The position numbers and the translations under genes were made by a program. A stretch of DNA of 64,000 nt, taken from Serpentinicella alkaliphila (GTDB lineage Bacteria; Bacillota; Clostridia; Peptostreptococcales; Natronincolaceae). The stretch is from positions 821,001 to 885,000 of the forward strand of contig NZ_CP058648.1 of the NCBI RefSeq assembly GCF_018141405.1, written 5' to 3'. Positions 19,556 to 29,283 of this stretch are shown here, piece by piece; within the stretch, counting starts at the first letter, position 1; each line of letters starts with the position of its first letter. A model generated the notes under the pieces. That model had not been told where the DNA came from, searched no databases, and saw only the letters and a list, made by a program, of their open reading frames with translations.

Positions 19556-22500
19556 CTATCTGTTAGCAACTAACATATATCTTCCTCTTTCCGTAATCCC
19601 TGCTGTTACCTGTCTATTAACTGGTATAAACTCATTTCTTGATGTATTATATTTCCCGAAAAATATTTTACTTCCATCTACCCTAGGGTACGCCCTGCTA
19701 TCAAATCTTAACCCTAAGGTTGCATCCCTAAGTACTGGATTAATAGCTGTAATATTTCTACCAACCTGTAGCTCAAAGGTTAAATCATATGAACTAGATG
19801 CCTGCAGCTGTGTTCTTTGAACTGCCGTTGAAACAGCATTACTATTTGCAGGTTCAAAATTAACTCTTACAAAGGCATCATCCATTGAACTTCTAGGGAC
19901 AGAAATAACTTCTCTAGTATATAAATCCCTAGGTCTAAATTTAAATGTAGCCTCTGAATCTCTTATAGTTATATCTCCAGGATAATTTTCAATAATAGAT
20001 AACGGTATTGCTACTGTAAACTTATTCTGCTCCTTATATTTACTTAAGGTAAAATCAATAAGTCTAGGGAATTCCTGGGTTCCTACAGTTCTAACTGCTC
20101 TTCCGTCTATAAGCTCTTCTTTACCATTTCTATTTTGTTGCTGCTGCTGTTTCTCTAGTTCCTCTTGCTTTTCCCTTAGCTTATGGTCCTGATTTTCATT
20201 TAACGTTCTTGCTGAAGCATCTGCCAGTTCAACTGCCGCACCATAGGAATTTAATGCTCTAACTCTAAAGTTATACATTGTCCCCGGCTGTAACCCTCTT
20301 ATTAGGAATTCCGCTTCTTTCGTTACCCCAACAAAAGAGTATTGATTGTCTGACTGTCTCTTTGCATATATTTCGTATCTATCTGATGCGTTTAATATTT
20401 CTGGATTCGACTTAGACCACATTAATTTCATTGTCGATTCAAACCCTGGTATAGCCTCTAATACTAATGGTTTATCTGGAACTGGGATTTCATATTTAAA
20501 GTTATTATACGGATCCGATATTCCCCCATCAGGATTTATAACAATAACGTTTGTTGCCTCTAATTCCTTATCAGTTACATTAAATTTAACAATTATAGTG
20601 TTATTATCTTTTACAGTAATTGAAGCTGGCTCAATTCCACCTACAACTGCTACATTAATATTGTCACCACTACTATTTACCCCAGATATACCTTTGCCTC
20701 TAACTTCCATTCCTGCCTTAACATCGTTTTCGGCTATAACCTGACCACCTACTACTACTTTTGCACCTGACATAAACGAATTTCCTGTTATTTGAACTTC
20801 TGTTTTATTATCATTTCTAAATATCTTATCAGGTGTTATATTTGTAATTACAGGTTTGCTTATATAGGTGAACTTTCCAGCATTTGATAACTCACCATCA
20901 GGATTTTCTAACCGCACATCAACTTGTCCTGTATTTGTACTTGCAGGAACTCTAACAAATATAGTTTTATAGTCAATATACTCAATATTGTTATTGCTTT
21001 CACTAAACTCTACTCTTGCCCCACCAAATAGAACACTTAATGTGTTTCCATCAAAGCCATCCATAGTCCTTCTAAAGTCCTGTCCTTCAATTTTTACTCT
21101 AGTCCCACCTGAGGCTGGACCTTTGTCAGGAGTAATTTTATCAATCCTCGGAGCAGATTCTCCCTTTATAAATTCTATATATATTGGTGGTGTTGCTTGA
21201 TCTGACGTTGCCACTCCACCATCTTCATTAAGAGCAATTAGTCGGTGCAATGTACCTACGTTAGATTCCGGTACGGCTGGCATAGTAAAGCTAAGTTTTG
21301 TATTACTATCAAATTTAAGATTTGGATGATTTACAGTTGTTAAATTTGAAACTTGAACTCTCGCCCCTTGTCTAAAATCAGTTCCTTCAATTTCTATCAC
21401 ATTTCCACCCTTGTGGTTGACTTTAACAACTTTGATATTGCCTATATAACCATTTCTTTGTTGAACTTCAGGTTCCCTACCATCTCTTAAGATATTAGTA
21501 ATAGTAGGTCTGCTGTCAGGGTTTCTGTAATCAAAGCTAGATTTAGCCTGTCCACTATCCGGGTTAATTACGTATAGGTCTACTTTACCGACCGTATGAT
21601 AGAATGGTATTCTTGCTGTAATCTGTCTCTCACTTCTTAAAATTGTATCTGGTGAGTATCCACCATCTACAATTAATCTATTATCTACTATTCTGAATTG
21701 AATTAATTCTTCATATGGGTAAGCCTCATTATCGCTAGTTTGTAAATCTCTAGTATTAATGAAAACTGGCTCAGGCCCAACCCCTGTAAAGGTGCGTCTA
21801 TAGTCCTTCCCCCTATCTCTAATAGATACGGTTAAAGCTTCGTTACTCGACGTATAGGTAACTGTTACTCCACCAGCTAGGCTTACAGTGGTTCCACCAT
21901 ATATTACTCCTGAATTTTCTTCTTCTCTCTTTACATCTTTATTTGTTCTATTGGCAAACTTAACTAAAGGCATTATTTTAACAGCTGAGTTTCCTGAAGG
22001 ATTGAGTATTGTAATTTCCCCTTGTTCAAATCCAGTCCCCTCTATTTCAATTAAATCTCCGCCTATTCTATTACCTGTACCTGGCAAAACACTTCTTATT
22101 GTAGGAGTTGAAGCTCTGTATGTATATTTTATTTTATTTGACATGCCTGCATCATTATTTATTACAAATACATCTACAACACCTGTGCCGGTCGGCACCT
22201 TAACCTGCATATACCCTGGCGAATAATGTTCTATCTGAGCCTTATTTGTCCCAAAATATACTTCTGGTAAAATTTCACCGTTCTCATAAACCCTAAAATC
22301 ACTACCAAAAATCTCTACGATATTACCACCATTTACAGGTCCAGTAGTAGGTGAAATTCTTGTTATTGTTGGATTACTAGTTGGAACTACGTATGTATAT
22401 CCTCTTATAGCCTTACTGTCAACAATTATCGGTTCACTATATGAAATATTAAAGGATCCCCCATTTGGGTTTACTAAAACTATAGGGACAGTAATTCTAT

Positions 22501-25500
22501 CTAATCCCATATTTTTTATGTTGTCTGGATGCGGAGGTACTACTACTGTTAGTTCCCGGCCATTAGGTGACACTGTAACGTTATTGTTAGGTACCCTTTG
22601 TCCACCAATAAACACCTTAATCTTATCATTTTCGTATTCCTCAAACCGACTTGGCTTTCCATCAATTGGTGTAGGGTCATTATATATAGTTATAATGTTC
22701 CCACCCTTATCAGGTCCCTGATTAGGAACTATATCACTTACCCTAGGAATTACTATTGGATCTCCATAGTAACGGAAAGCATTTTTTAAGGTTTGCCTTT
22801 TTGTATCAGGATTTATTATTGTAACATCATAAGTTCCATCCACAGGTAATTTAGGTATAGTAAACAGTAATGTTCTGCTATCTACAAATTGGACTCTGTT
22901 TCCAGTAATATAATCAAATCCGTCAGCTTTTCTTTCAATCAAATATGGAGTATATGCCGTAAATGTAATACTTCCAATGGTCATTCTACCTCTATTTGGA
23001 AAACTAATAGGAAATACATTCCCACTTAAGATTGCCCTAAATCCTCCGTCTACATATTCAACCTTATAGTTATTACCTAAGCCATCTTCGATAGCAAACT
23101 CGTTACTAGCATTTCTAGTCAAAGTGTAGAACTTTTTACTAGTTTCATCAAATAAAACAGCATTATTAAAGCTTTCTCCAAGCTCGATCTCTTTTATATC
23201 ATTACGCCATTCGAATATATTTTCCTTTACATTTCTAAAAACCAATGGTGCGATTTCATATCCATGTACGAAAGGCGTCATTCTAATATAATTACCTACC
23301 ATATTGTAATCATTTATGTCTCTTCCATCTAGTAGCACTCTAGTACCAATTAAACGATAAATCTCAGCTCCACCTAAGGTCGTAATATTCTCTGTAACAA
23401 CAGTTGGGTCTGGCTTCAGAAAACTTTCTCCCTTTGCAGTAACAATTGTGCCTATAGTTCCCTCAGTTGGGTTTATTAGTGTTAGTTTTGGAGAAGTATA
23501 TGTAGTTGTATAAATGAAAGGATAAGTCCCTATACCCCCATTAGGATTAACTACCTGTAACTGTGTTGTTGCTGCTCTAGACCCTTTAGGTGCCTTAAAG
23601 GTAATTCTAGTATTATCTCCTGAAATAGTTACTCCAGTAACCTCTTTATTTTCTATAAATACCTTTGCCCCGGATCTTAGGTTGCTTCCAGTTACTACGA
23701 TATCATCCCCACCTTCTATTGCTACAAAGTTAGGATGTACATTTTGAATAACAGGAAAATCATTTTGTGAAATATTTTTAAACTCTACAACATCATCAAA
23801 TCTTCTTGGATCTGAAGGTGAATTACTTTTTCTTATAGGGTTGGTAATTATAATATGTCTGTGTTCCGGCTTAGATATTTTAAATCCATTAGGCCCAGTT
23901 CTAAACTTAAGTAAAATAGTATTACCTATTTCGTTATTTTCAGTTCCATTAACTAAAACCCCATCGTTTAATATCTCATAACCTATCAAATTAGGATGGT
24001 CCATTCGTATTTCTTCTCCACCTATATTAATTATAGGCATATTTACCTTTTCATCCTGACCAACTAAATACCTAGTAACTAAAAATTTACTGCCTATAAT
24101 TGCTAAATGTAATTCATCAATTGAGCTGTTAATATAATGTAGGGTGTCTGTACCTGGCCCTTGAATTGGGATAATCTTTGGGGTTACAGATGTGACTGTT
24201 GGTATTTCAGTTGCAGGTAAAAACCTAAATGCATTTGGCCTTATAATTTCTCTAAACATTACTCCATTAAATACTGGAGTTCCTTTAGAAATTATCTTTG
24301 TCTCCATCCTAACTATAACGTCTCGTTCTTCGACTTGAGTTAAGGCCTCAGATATAGTCTCTACTCTTATTCTTTGTATTCCATTATCATCTTCCATATC
24401 AACTTCTAACACGGGTAATGCATTACCTATATATATTTCAAATTCTCGTATAACCTCGACACGGTATTTTAAATTATCTTGATCTCCTAGAGTCAAATCT
24501 CCTTCACCATAATTAATGGATAGCTTTCCATTTTCTATGGATATCATATCTTTATTCCACTGATTATCTGGTTTGAAACCAGAAATATTATGTTTTGATA
24601 AGTAGTAACCATATATATCAACCTTTGTAGGTGTCATAGACGGTGTGGAGCTAGGGGTAACACTTGATATTGTTGGCTTTTCCTGAATTGTAATAACTCT
24701 AAATTGCTGATCTGGCATTACATATCTAACATTTATATCCCCCACATTTGTGAAAACAATATGGTACGGCCCCACCAGTACGTTAGGTACTTTAGCAGTT
24801 ATGACAGTTTCTCCACTAACAGTAGCAGATTGTGTAACACTCACATTTGTAGCTTTATTTTGTTGAGTAAAGGTTGGATTATTTAAATCCCTAATAAAAT
24901 AAATATCATAGTTTGCTAGATCATTTCTCGTAAACCTTATTTCACTACCAGGCTCCCCCATAGTAGGAAACATTTTTATTCCGTCTAAATCTAATTTACC
25001 AACTACCCTTACAGCCCTTTTATATTCAAATATATTTTGTAATGTATAGTTCTTTGCTCCAGTAACTTGTTTATTATGTGTAACAACAATATCCTGCTCT
25101 CCTTGGTGAAACCCACCGGAACCTACACTTGAAAGACTAACTTGGTTTAAAACACTCCCATTAACGTTTGCAGGTACTCCCCCTACGGTTACAGTATATC
25201 CTGTGCCAGCAATTGCATTAAGTCCAGTTCCGTTTGCAATTATTGGGTCCCCTTGATTTACTGGTGTAACAACAGAAGTTATTTGTGGCAGACTCCCCTC
25301 ATTTATACCGTCAAAATCAATAGTTATAAGATCTCCATCAGAGTTATTTCCAGTTACCCTGGCCATTGCTATATTCCACTCTGGAGGTATTGTAGCTTGA
25401 ATAATATCTGGTTCAAATATTTGAATATTTGTAACATTTTGAAATGTATTGTTAACAAGCATAACAGTCAACTTCTTATTTGTAAGTCCTATCATTTCAT

Positions 25501-25675
25501 CATCTCTAATAATAATAGTCTTCTGAGACTTAAGAAGATTAACATAGGTATTTGTTATTGTAACGGAATTGTTGGGTGACGCCTCCGCCTTTAAAAATAA
25601 TCCACTAGGGAATAGGTTTAAAAGTAAAACAAATACTATAAAACAACTTAAATGCCTTTTAATGCTTTTTGCCAT
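19556..25675 (-). CDS. Giant exported IPT/TIG-repeat surface protein with a fibronectin type III domain
   Basis: A 2039-residue extracellular protein. The ATG at 25675 is preferred over an upstream in-frame TTG (25699) because GGGGGA lies six bases before it and the signal peptide (AKSIKRHLSCFIVFVLLLNL, cleavage near AEA) then sits at the N terminus. About ten immunoglobulin-like IPT/TIG units follow, recognisable by repeated openings such as ITRISPTTGPVNGGNIVEI, IDKITPDKGPASGGTRVKI and ITNITPDK. A fibronectin type III domain spans about residues 1680-1770 (YEIYAKRQ, GLQPGTMYNFRVRALNSYGA). A Gln/Glu-rich coiled coil and a 230-residue C-terminal domain of unknown type end the protein. No SLH, sortase or membrane anchor is present, so it may be held by the two SLH proteins of the same operon. 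An adhesin or filament role is inferred. Confidence 0.88.
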   Translation of the reverse strand: MAKSIKRHLSCFIVFVLLLNLFPSGLFLKAEASPNNSVTITNTYVNLLKSQKTIIIRDDEMIGLTNKKLTVMLVNNTFQNVTNIQIFEPDIIQATIPPEWNIAMARVTGNNSDGDLITIDFDGINEGSLPQITSVVTPVNQGDPIIANGTGLNAIAGTGYTVTVGGVPANVNGSVLNQVSLSSVGSGGFHQGEQDIVVTHNKQVTGAKNYTLQNIFEYKRAVRVVGKLDLDGIKMFPTMGEPGSEIRFTRNDLANYDIYFIRDLNNPTFTQQNKATNVSVTQSATVSGETVITAKVPNVLVGPYHIVFTNVGDINVRYVMPDQQFRVITIQEKPTISSVTPSSTPSMTPTKVDIYGYYLSKHNISGFKPDNQWNKDMISIENGKLSINYGEGDLTLGDQDNLKYRVEVIREFEIYIGNALPVLEVDMEDDNGIQRIRVETISEALTQVEERDVIVRMETKIISKGTPVFNGVMFREIIRPNAFRFLPATEIPTVTSVTPKIIPIQGPGTDTLHYINSSIDELHLAIIGSKFLVTRYLVGQDEKVNMPIINIGGEEIRMDHPNLIGYEILNDGVLVNGTENNEIGNTILLKFRTGPNGFKISKPEHRHIIITNPIRKSNSPSDPRRFDDVVEFKNISQNDFPVIQNVHPNFVAIEGGDDIVVTGSNLRSGAKVFIENKEVTGVTISGDNTRITFKAPKGSRAATTQLQVVNPNGGIGTYPFIYTTTYTSPKLTLINPTEGTIGTIVTAKGESFLKPDPTVVTENITTLGGAEIYRLIGTRVLLDGRDINDYNMVGNYIRMTPFVHGYEIAPLVFRNVKENIFEWRNDIKEIELGESFNNAVLFDETSKKFYTLTRNASNEFAIEDGLGNNYKVEYVDGGFRAILSGNVFPISFPNRGRMTIGSITFTAYTPYLIERKADGFDYITGNRVQFVDSRTLLFTIPKLPVDGTYDVTIINPDTKRQTLKNAFRYYGDPIVIPRVSDIVPNQGPDKGGNIITIYNDPTPIDGKPSRFEEYENDKIKVFIGGQRVPNNNVTVSPNGRELTVVVPPHPDNIKNMGLDRITVPIVLVNPNGGSFNISYSEPIIVDSKAIRGYTYVVPTSNPTITRISPTTGPVNGGNIVEIFGSDFRVYENGEILPEVYFGTNKAQIEHYSPGYMQVKVPTGTGVVDVFVINNDAGMSNKIKYTYRASTPTIRSVLPGTGNRIGGDLIEIEGTGFEQGEITILNPSGNSAVKIMPLVKFANRTNKDVKREEENSGVIYGGTTVSLAGGVTVTYTSSNEALTVSIRDRGKDYRRTFTGVGPEPVFINTRDLQTSDNEAYPYEELIQFRIVDNRLIVDGGYSPDTILRSERQITARIPFYHTVGKVDLYVINPDSGQAKSSFDYRNPDSRPTITNILRDGREPEVQQRNGYIGNIKVVKVNHKGGNVIEIEGTDFRQGARVQVSNLTTVNHPNLKFDSNTKLSFTMPAVPESNVGTLHRLIALNEDGGVATSDQATPPIYIEFIKGESAPRIDKITPDKGPASGGTRVKIEGQDFRRTMDGFDGNTLSVLFGGARVEFSESNNNIEYIDYKTIFVRVPASTNTGQVDVRLENPDGELSNAGKFTYISKPVITNITPDKIFRNDNKTEVQITGNSFMSGAKVVVGGQVIAENDVKAGMEVRGKGISGVNSSGDNINVAVVGGIEPASITVKDNNTIIVKFNVTDKELEATNVIVINPDGGISDPYNNFKYEIPVPDKPLVLEAIPGFESTMKLMWSKSNPEILNASDRYEIYAKRQSDNQYSFVGVTKEAEFLIRGLQPGTMYNFRVRALNSYGAAVELADASARTLNENQDHKLREKQEELEKQQQQQNRNGKEELIDGRAVRTVGTQEFPRLIDFTLSKYKEQNKFTVAIPLSIIENYPGDITIRDSEATFKFRPRDLYTREVISVPRSSMDDAFVRVNFEPANSNAVSTAVQRTQLQASSSYDLTFELQVGRNITAINPVLRDATLGLRFDSRAYPRVDGSKIFFGKYNTSRNEFIPVNRQVTAGITERGRYMLVANR

Positions 25676-25758
25676 AATCAGTCCCCCACTCTTTATCAAA
25701 TATGTTAAATAATTAATAAAAACTCACAATTATTCCACTCAAGAAATATATCGACAAA

Positions 25759-25810
25759 TTTACCAATTATATTCACATGTATATATTGGTAAATTACTTA
25801 CATTATACCA
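25759..25810 (-). promoter_or_regulatory. Extended -10 promoter and 35-bp inverted repeat of the surface-protein operon
   Basis: On the minus strand TGGTATAAT (25810-25802) forms an extended -10 without a good -35. The predicted start falls near 25796. Immediately downstream, TTTACCAATTATAT and ATATATTGGTAAA (25759-25793) form a near-perfect inverted repeat. It could be an operator at the start site or a 5' hairpin on the messenger RNA. The translation start is about 120 bases further on. Confidence 0.5.
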
Positions 25811-25877
25811 CAGCATTTGCACACACTTTGTTTCTTAACGTAAATGTAAACAAAATGAAATATGTCGAAAAAAATGT

Positions 25878-25900
25878 AAAAAAAATAGCCCTAAGGGCTA
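25878..25900 (-). terminator. Terminator of the hybrid kinase gene
   Basis: A compact palindrome TAGCCCTAAGGGCTA (25886-25900) is followed on the minus strand by eight U residues, twenty bases after the kinase stop. Confidence 0.88.
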
Positions 25901-25919
25901 AAGAATTATTAAATATTAT

Positions 25920-28900
25920 TTATTTTGACTTTTCTATCCATCTGTTAACCGTTAAATACAGCTCTTTCATATCTAGGGGTTTCTTCAAATAATCATCCAT
26001 TCCTGCTTCTATACATCTTTCCCTATCACCATTTAAAGCATATGCAGTCATTGCAATAATAGGGGTATACCTTCCAATGAATTTTTCAAACTCCCTTATT
26101 ATTTCAGTAGCTTGATATCCGTTTAGTACGGGCATCTGAATATCCATAAGTATTAAGTCAAAGCTATTAGATCTATAGGCATCTACAGCTTCTTTTCCAT
26201 TTTTAACAATAACTATATTCCAAGCATTTTGCTTTGCAAACCTTTCCATTACAATTCTGCTTCCCTGGTCATTTTCAACAACTAAAATATTAAAACTTCC
26301 ATTCTTTAATTTTATGTTTTTGCTTATATGATCTGATTTATTCATATTTGTATTTGTAACTTCTAACAGGCAAGTAAACTTGAAATTACTTCCCTCACCC
26401 ACAACACTACTTACCCATATTTCACCCTTCATTTTTTCAATTAACCCTCTGGTTATAGATAGTCCTAGGCCAGTACCCCCATGAACTCTTGTTATCGAAC
26501 TATCCGCTTGATTAAAGCTATCAAAAATTTGTTCTAACTTATCCTCAGGAATACCTCTGCCAGTGTCTTTTATCGAAAAACCTAGAAGTAGTGAATTTTC
26601 ATTAATTTCTTCTATTAAGGATACGGATATGCTAATTTCACCATTAGTAGTAAACTTAACCGCATTTCCTATAATATTATATAATACCTGTCTTAATCTA
26701 AAGGCATCCCCTAGCAAAACTATCGGTATTCTTTCATCAACAAATAGATTGAAGGTATTATCCTTATTTTGAAGAGAGGGCATAAACATAGTTTTTACTT
26801 CATAAATAATTTCACGAATGTTTAGCTCCTTTTTTTCCAATTCTAAATGTCCAGACTCAATTTTAGAATAATCGAGAATATCATTTACTACCTTCAAAAG
26901 TACATCAGAAGAAGTTTTACATATTCTAATAAATTCTAACTGCTCTTCATTTAATTCTGTTAATTGAAGGAGTTGGAGCATACCCATAATTCCATTTAAG
27001 GGTGTTCTAATTTCATGGGACATATTTGCTAAAAATTTACTTTTGGCTATATTGGCTGCCTCTGCCTGCTCCTTTGCCTTTACTATTTCTAACTCTTTAT
27101 TTCTTCGTTCAGTAATCAGTTCTGAGTATACGATAATACCGCCTATTGATTTATCAGGTTTATACCATGGCCTACATTCCCATTTAGTCCAATCAAAAGT
27201 ACCGTCTTCATGTACATAAGGGTCATCATCACCAGTTAATATTTTTCCGCTTATTGCTCTTTGACAAACAGCCTGCCATTTTTTCGGTATTCTAGGGAAT
27301 CCTTCATGCAAATGTTTACCAATAATATTTTTTTCTAACCTAAAATCATCCAAATACTTCTCGCTTACATAAATATACTTTAAATCTAAATCATGTATAG
27401 CCACTGCACATCTATTATGTTCTATTACATAATTCATAAGGTTATAAGAATTTTGTAGTGCAATTTCCATTTCTTTTTTCTGAGTAATATCTGTATGAGT
27501 ACCATACATTTGTAATGGACTTCCATCTGAGGACCAGTTAACAACCTTTCCCCTTGAATGTATCCATCTAAAGCTCCCATCTTTGTGTTTAGCTCTAAAT
27601 TCAGTTTCATAGTTTTCCTTTTCTTTAGAAAAAACCATTTTTAATTGTTCCGTTGCTCTTTCTATATCCTCCGGATGTATAATACTTCTCCAGTAGTTTG
27701 TATTTACTGGGCGTGTTATTTCTTCTAGGGTATATCCTATTATCTGTGCCCATACTTCGTTTATAATAGTTTCATCTTTTTCTACATCCCATTCCCATGT
27801 CCCCACATTTGTAGCTTCAATTATTTGACTAAGTCTTTCTTGACTTTCCTTGAGTTCTTTTTCTGCTTTAATACGAGCGATCAGTATAGAATATTGTTTA
27901 GAATATAGCTCTACTAAACTTTCCTTAGTAAACTTTTTTCCATTTTCCATAATAAGAATGAAATCCCCTACCATCACATCATTTTGCATAAGTTTTATTA
28001 CTATGGTTTCACCAATATTAAAGATTCTCTCGAGTAGTTTAAAAACTTTCTCTGGTATTAAATCCTCAGTTATTTTACTAAGGGAATCAAATTTTGTTAC
28101 TCTTTCATTCTTAATTTTCTCTATTAGCGACTCATTGTGTAGCCACTTTTTGCCTATTAGGTTATATCCTAATATATTCTTAAGCTTGCTTTCGAATCTA
28201 TATGTTCCTGTAACAGCAACCGTTGTAAATGAACTATCACCTTGGTCGTATAAATTTATCATTGCATACTTCGCACCACTTATTTGCAAAATATCCTCTG
28301 CAGCCTTATTGTAATCTAAATCATTTCCATAATATTTTAGATAGTCCTCAGCAATATTGACCATTTTTTCTAAGGCAATTCTTTCATTAGCCTTATCTGT
28401 AATATCTCTAGCAGCAGCATAAATATATTTACCGTATGGGTAAGAGCGCCATTCAATATATTTATATGAGCCATCCTTACATCTATATCTATTAACAAAG
28501 TTTAAAACATGCTCATGTTTTTCTAATTTTAATAATACGCTTAAGGTTGCTTCCATATCCTCTGGATGAATAAATTCAAAAAAATTACTATTTTCTAGCT
28601 CATAAGTAGAATAACCTAATACTTCTTCCCATGCTTTATTAACCTTAAGGAAATTCCCCTTTATATCTGCTATACATAAGAGGTCTAAATTTAGCTCAAA
28701 AAACTTTTCTAGTTCATCAATTCTATTGAGGAATTCTCCCTTCTCCGCATTGCATGTAACTCCATTATCCTTCTCAGATATTATTGTGATGAAATAATAT
28801 TTCTCAGGAGAAAAGACCTTTATTTTGTAAGTCCCTTTTAATAACTCCATATAGTTAACTACTTCTAGCTCTATACCATTTAAGGCTACATCTCCAAATA

Positions 28901-29123
28901 TTCTGATTAAACTTACATCATATTTATTCTTTAGAAGTGATAACTCTAATGCACTCTTTCCTAAAATATCCTCTTTCTTCAGAGATGTTAATTGTTCAAA
29001 AGCAGAGTTTATATTAAGCACTTCATAATCATAGGGTATATTATCTTTGTCACATATAATTTTAAAACAGCCACAGGCTAAAGGTAATTTTTCAACTATT
29101 TGTTTATACCAATAGTGATTCAA
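25920..29123 (-). CDS. Soluble hybrid sensor histidine kinase with PAS/GAF input and receiver domain
   Basis: A 1067-residue kinase without membrane segments. Domains in order: a PAS-like N-terminal region (1-120), PAS at about 145-245 (LLCIADIKGNFLKVNKAWEE), a GAF-like region at about 255-415, PAS with PAC at about 430-550 (GTWEWDVEKDETIINEVW), a fourth PAS at about 555-680, HisKA with the phosphorylated His in [18 protein letters not shown], HATPase (DTGRGIPEDKLEQIFDSF, GGTGLGLSI), and a C-terminal receiver with the acceptor Asp in [20 protein letters not shown] at 29123 follows AGGAGG. The cytoplasmic multi-PAS build suggests redox, small-molecule or sporulation-type signalling, but the ligand is unknown. 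No response regulator with an output domain and no HPt gene is nearby. It has its own terminator. Confidence 0.92.
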   Translation of the reverse strand: MNHYWYKQIVEKLPLACGCFKIICDKDNIPYDYEVLNINSAFEQLTSLKKEDILGKSALELSLLKNKYDVSLIRIFGDVALNGIELEVVNYMELLKGTYKIKVFSPEKYYFITIISEKDNGVTCNAEKGEFLNRIDELEKFFELNLDLLCIADIKGNFLKVNKAWEEVLGYSTYELENSNFFEFIHPEDMEATLSVLLKLEKHEHVLNFVNRYRCKDGSYKYIEWRSYPYGKYIYAAARDITDKANERIALEKMVNIAEDYLKYYGNDLDYNKAAEDILQISGAKYAMINLYDQGDSSFTTVAVTGTYRFESKLKNILGYNLIGKKWLHNESLIEKIKNERVTKFDSLSKITEDLIPEKVFKLLERIFNIGETIVIKLMQNDVMVGDFILIMENGKKFTKESLVELYSKQYSILIARIKAEKELKESQERLSQIIEATNVGTWEWDVEKDETIINEVWAQIIGYTLEEITRPVNTNYWRSIIHPEDIERATEQLKMVFSKEKENYETEFRAKHKDGSFRWIHSRGKVVNWSSDGSPLQMYGTHTDITQKKEMEIALQNSYNLMNYVIEHNRCAVAIHDLDLKYIYVSEKYLDDFRLEKNIIGKHLHEGFPRIPKKWQAVCQRAISGKILTGDDDPYVHEDGTFDWTKWECRPWYKPDKSIGGIIVYSELITERRNKELEIVKAKEQAEAANIAKSKFLANMSHEIRTPLNGIMGMLQLLQLTELNEEQLEFIRICKTSSDVLLKVVNDILDYSKIESGHLELEKKELNIREIIYEVKTMFMPSLQNKDNTFNLFVDERIPIVLLGDAFRLRQVLYNIIGNAVKFTTNGEISISVSLIEEINENSLLLGFSIKDTGRGIPEDKLEQIFDSFNQADSSITRVHGGTGLGLSITRGLIEKMKGEIWVSSVVGEGSNFKFTCLLEVTNTNMNKSDHISKNIKLKNGSFNILVVENDQGSRIVMERFAKQNAWNIVIVKNGKEAVDAYRSNSFDLILMDIQMPVLNGYQATEIIREFEKFIGRYTPIIAMTAYALNGDRERCIEAGMDDYLKKPLDMKELYLTVNRWIEKSK

Positions 29124-29239
29124 GTTTTTTTCCTCCTAAAAAACAATTCGTTAACTGGTCATACCAATTGTTAATATTTTACTATATTTTTATTTAAATG
29201 CAATAGATAAATTAAAAATACTTTTGTAATAATTAAACA

Positions 29240-29257
29240 GGCAGTCCGAAGACTGCC
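29240..29257 (-). terminator. Terminator of the membrane hybrid kinase
   Basis: GGCAGTC pairs with GACTGCC around four bases that read UUCG on the minus-strand transcript, a stable tetraloop. A moderately U-rich tail follows. Confidence 0.7.
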
Positions 29258-29283
29258 CTTAAACTCCTTACTATAGTTAATAT

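Noticed and set aside
25777-25992. 71-codon plus-strand frame upstream of the IPT/TIG gene
   Set aside because: It overlaps the kinase gene end and its terminator, and it has no family or binding site.
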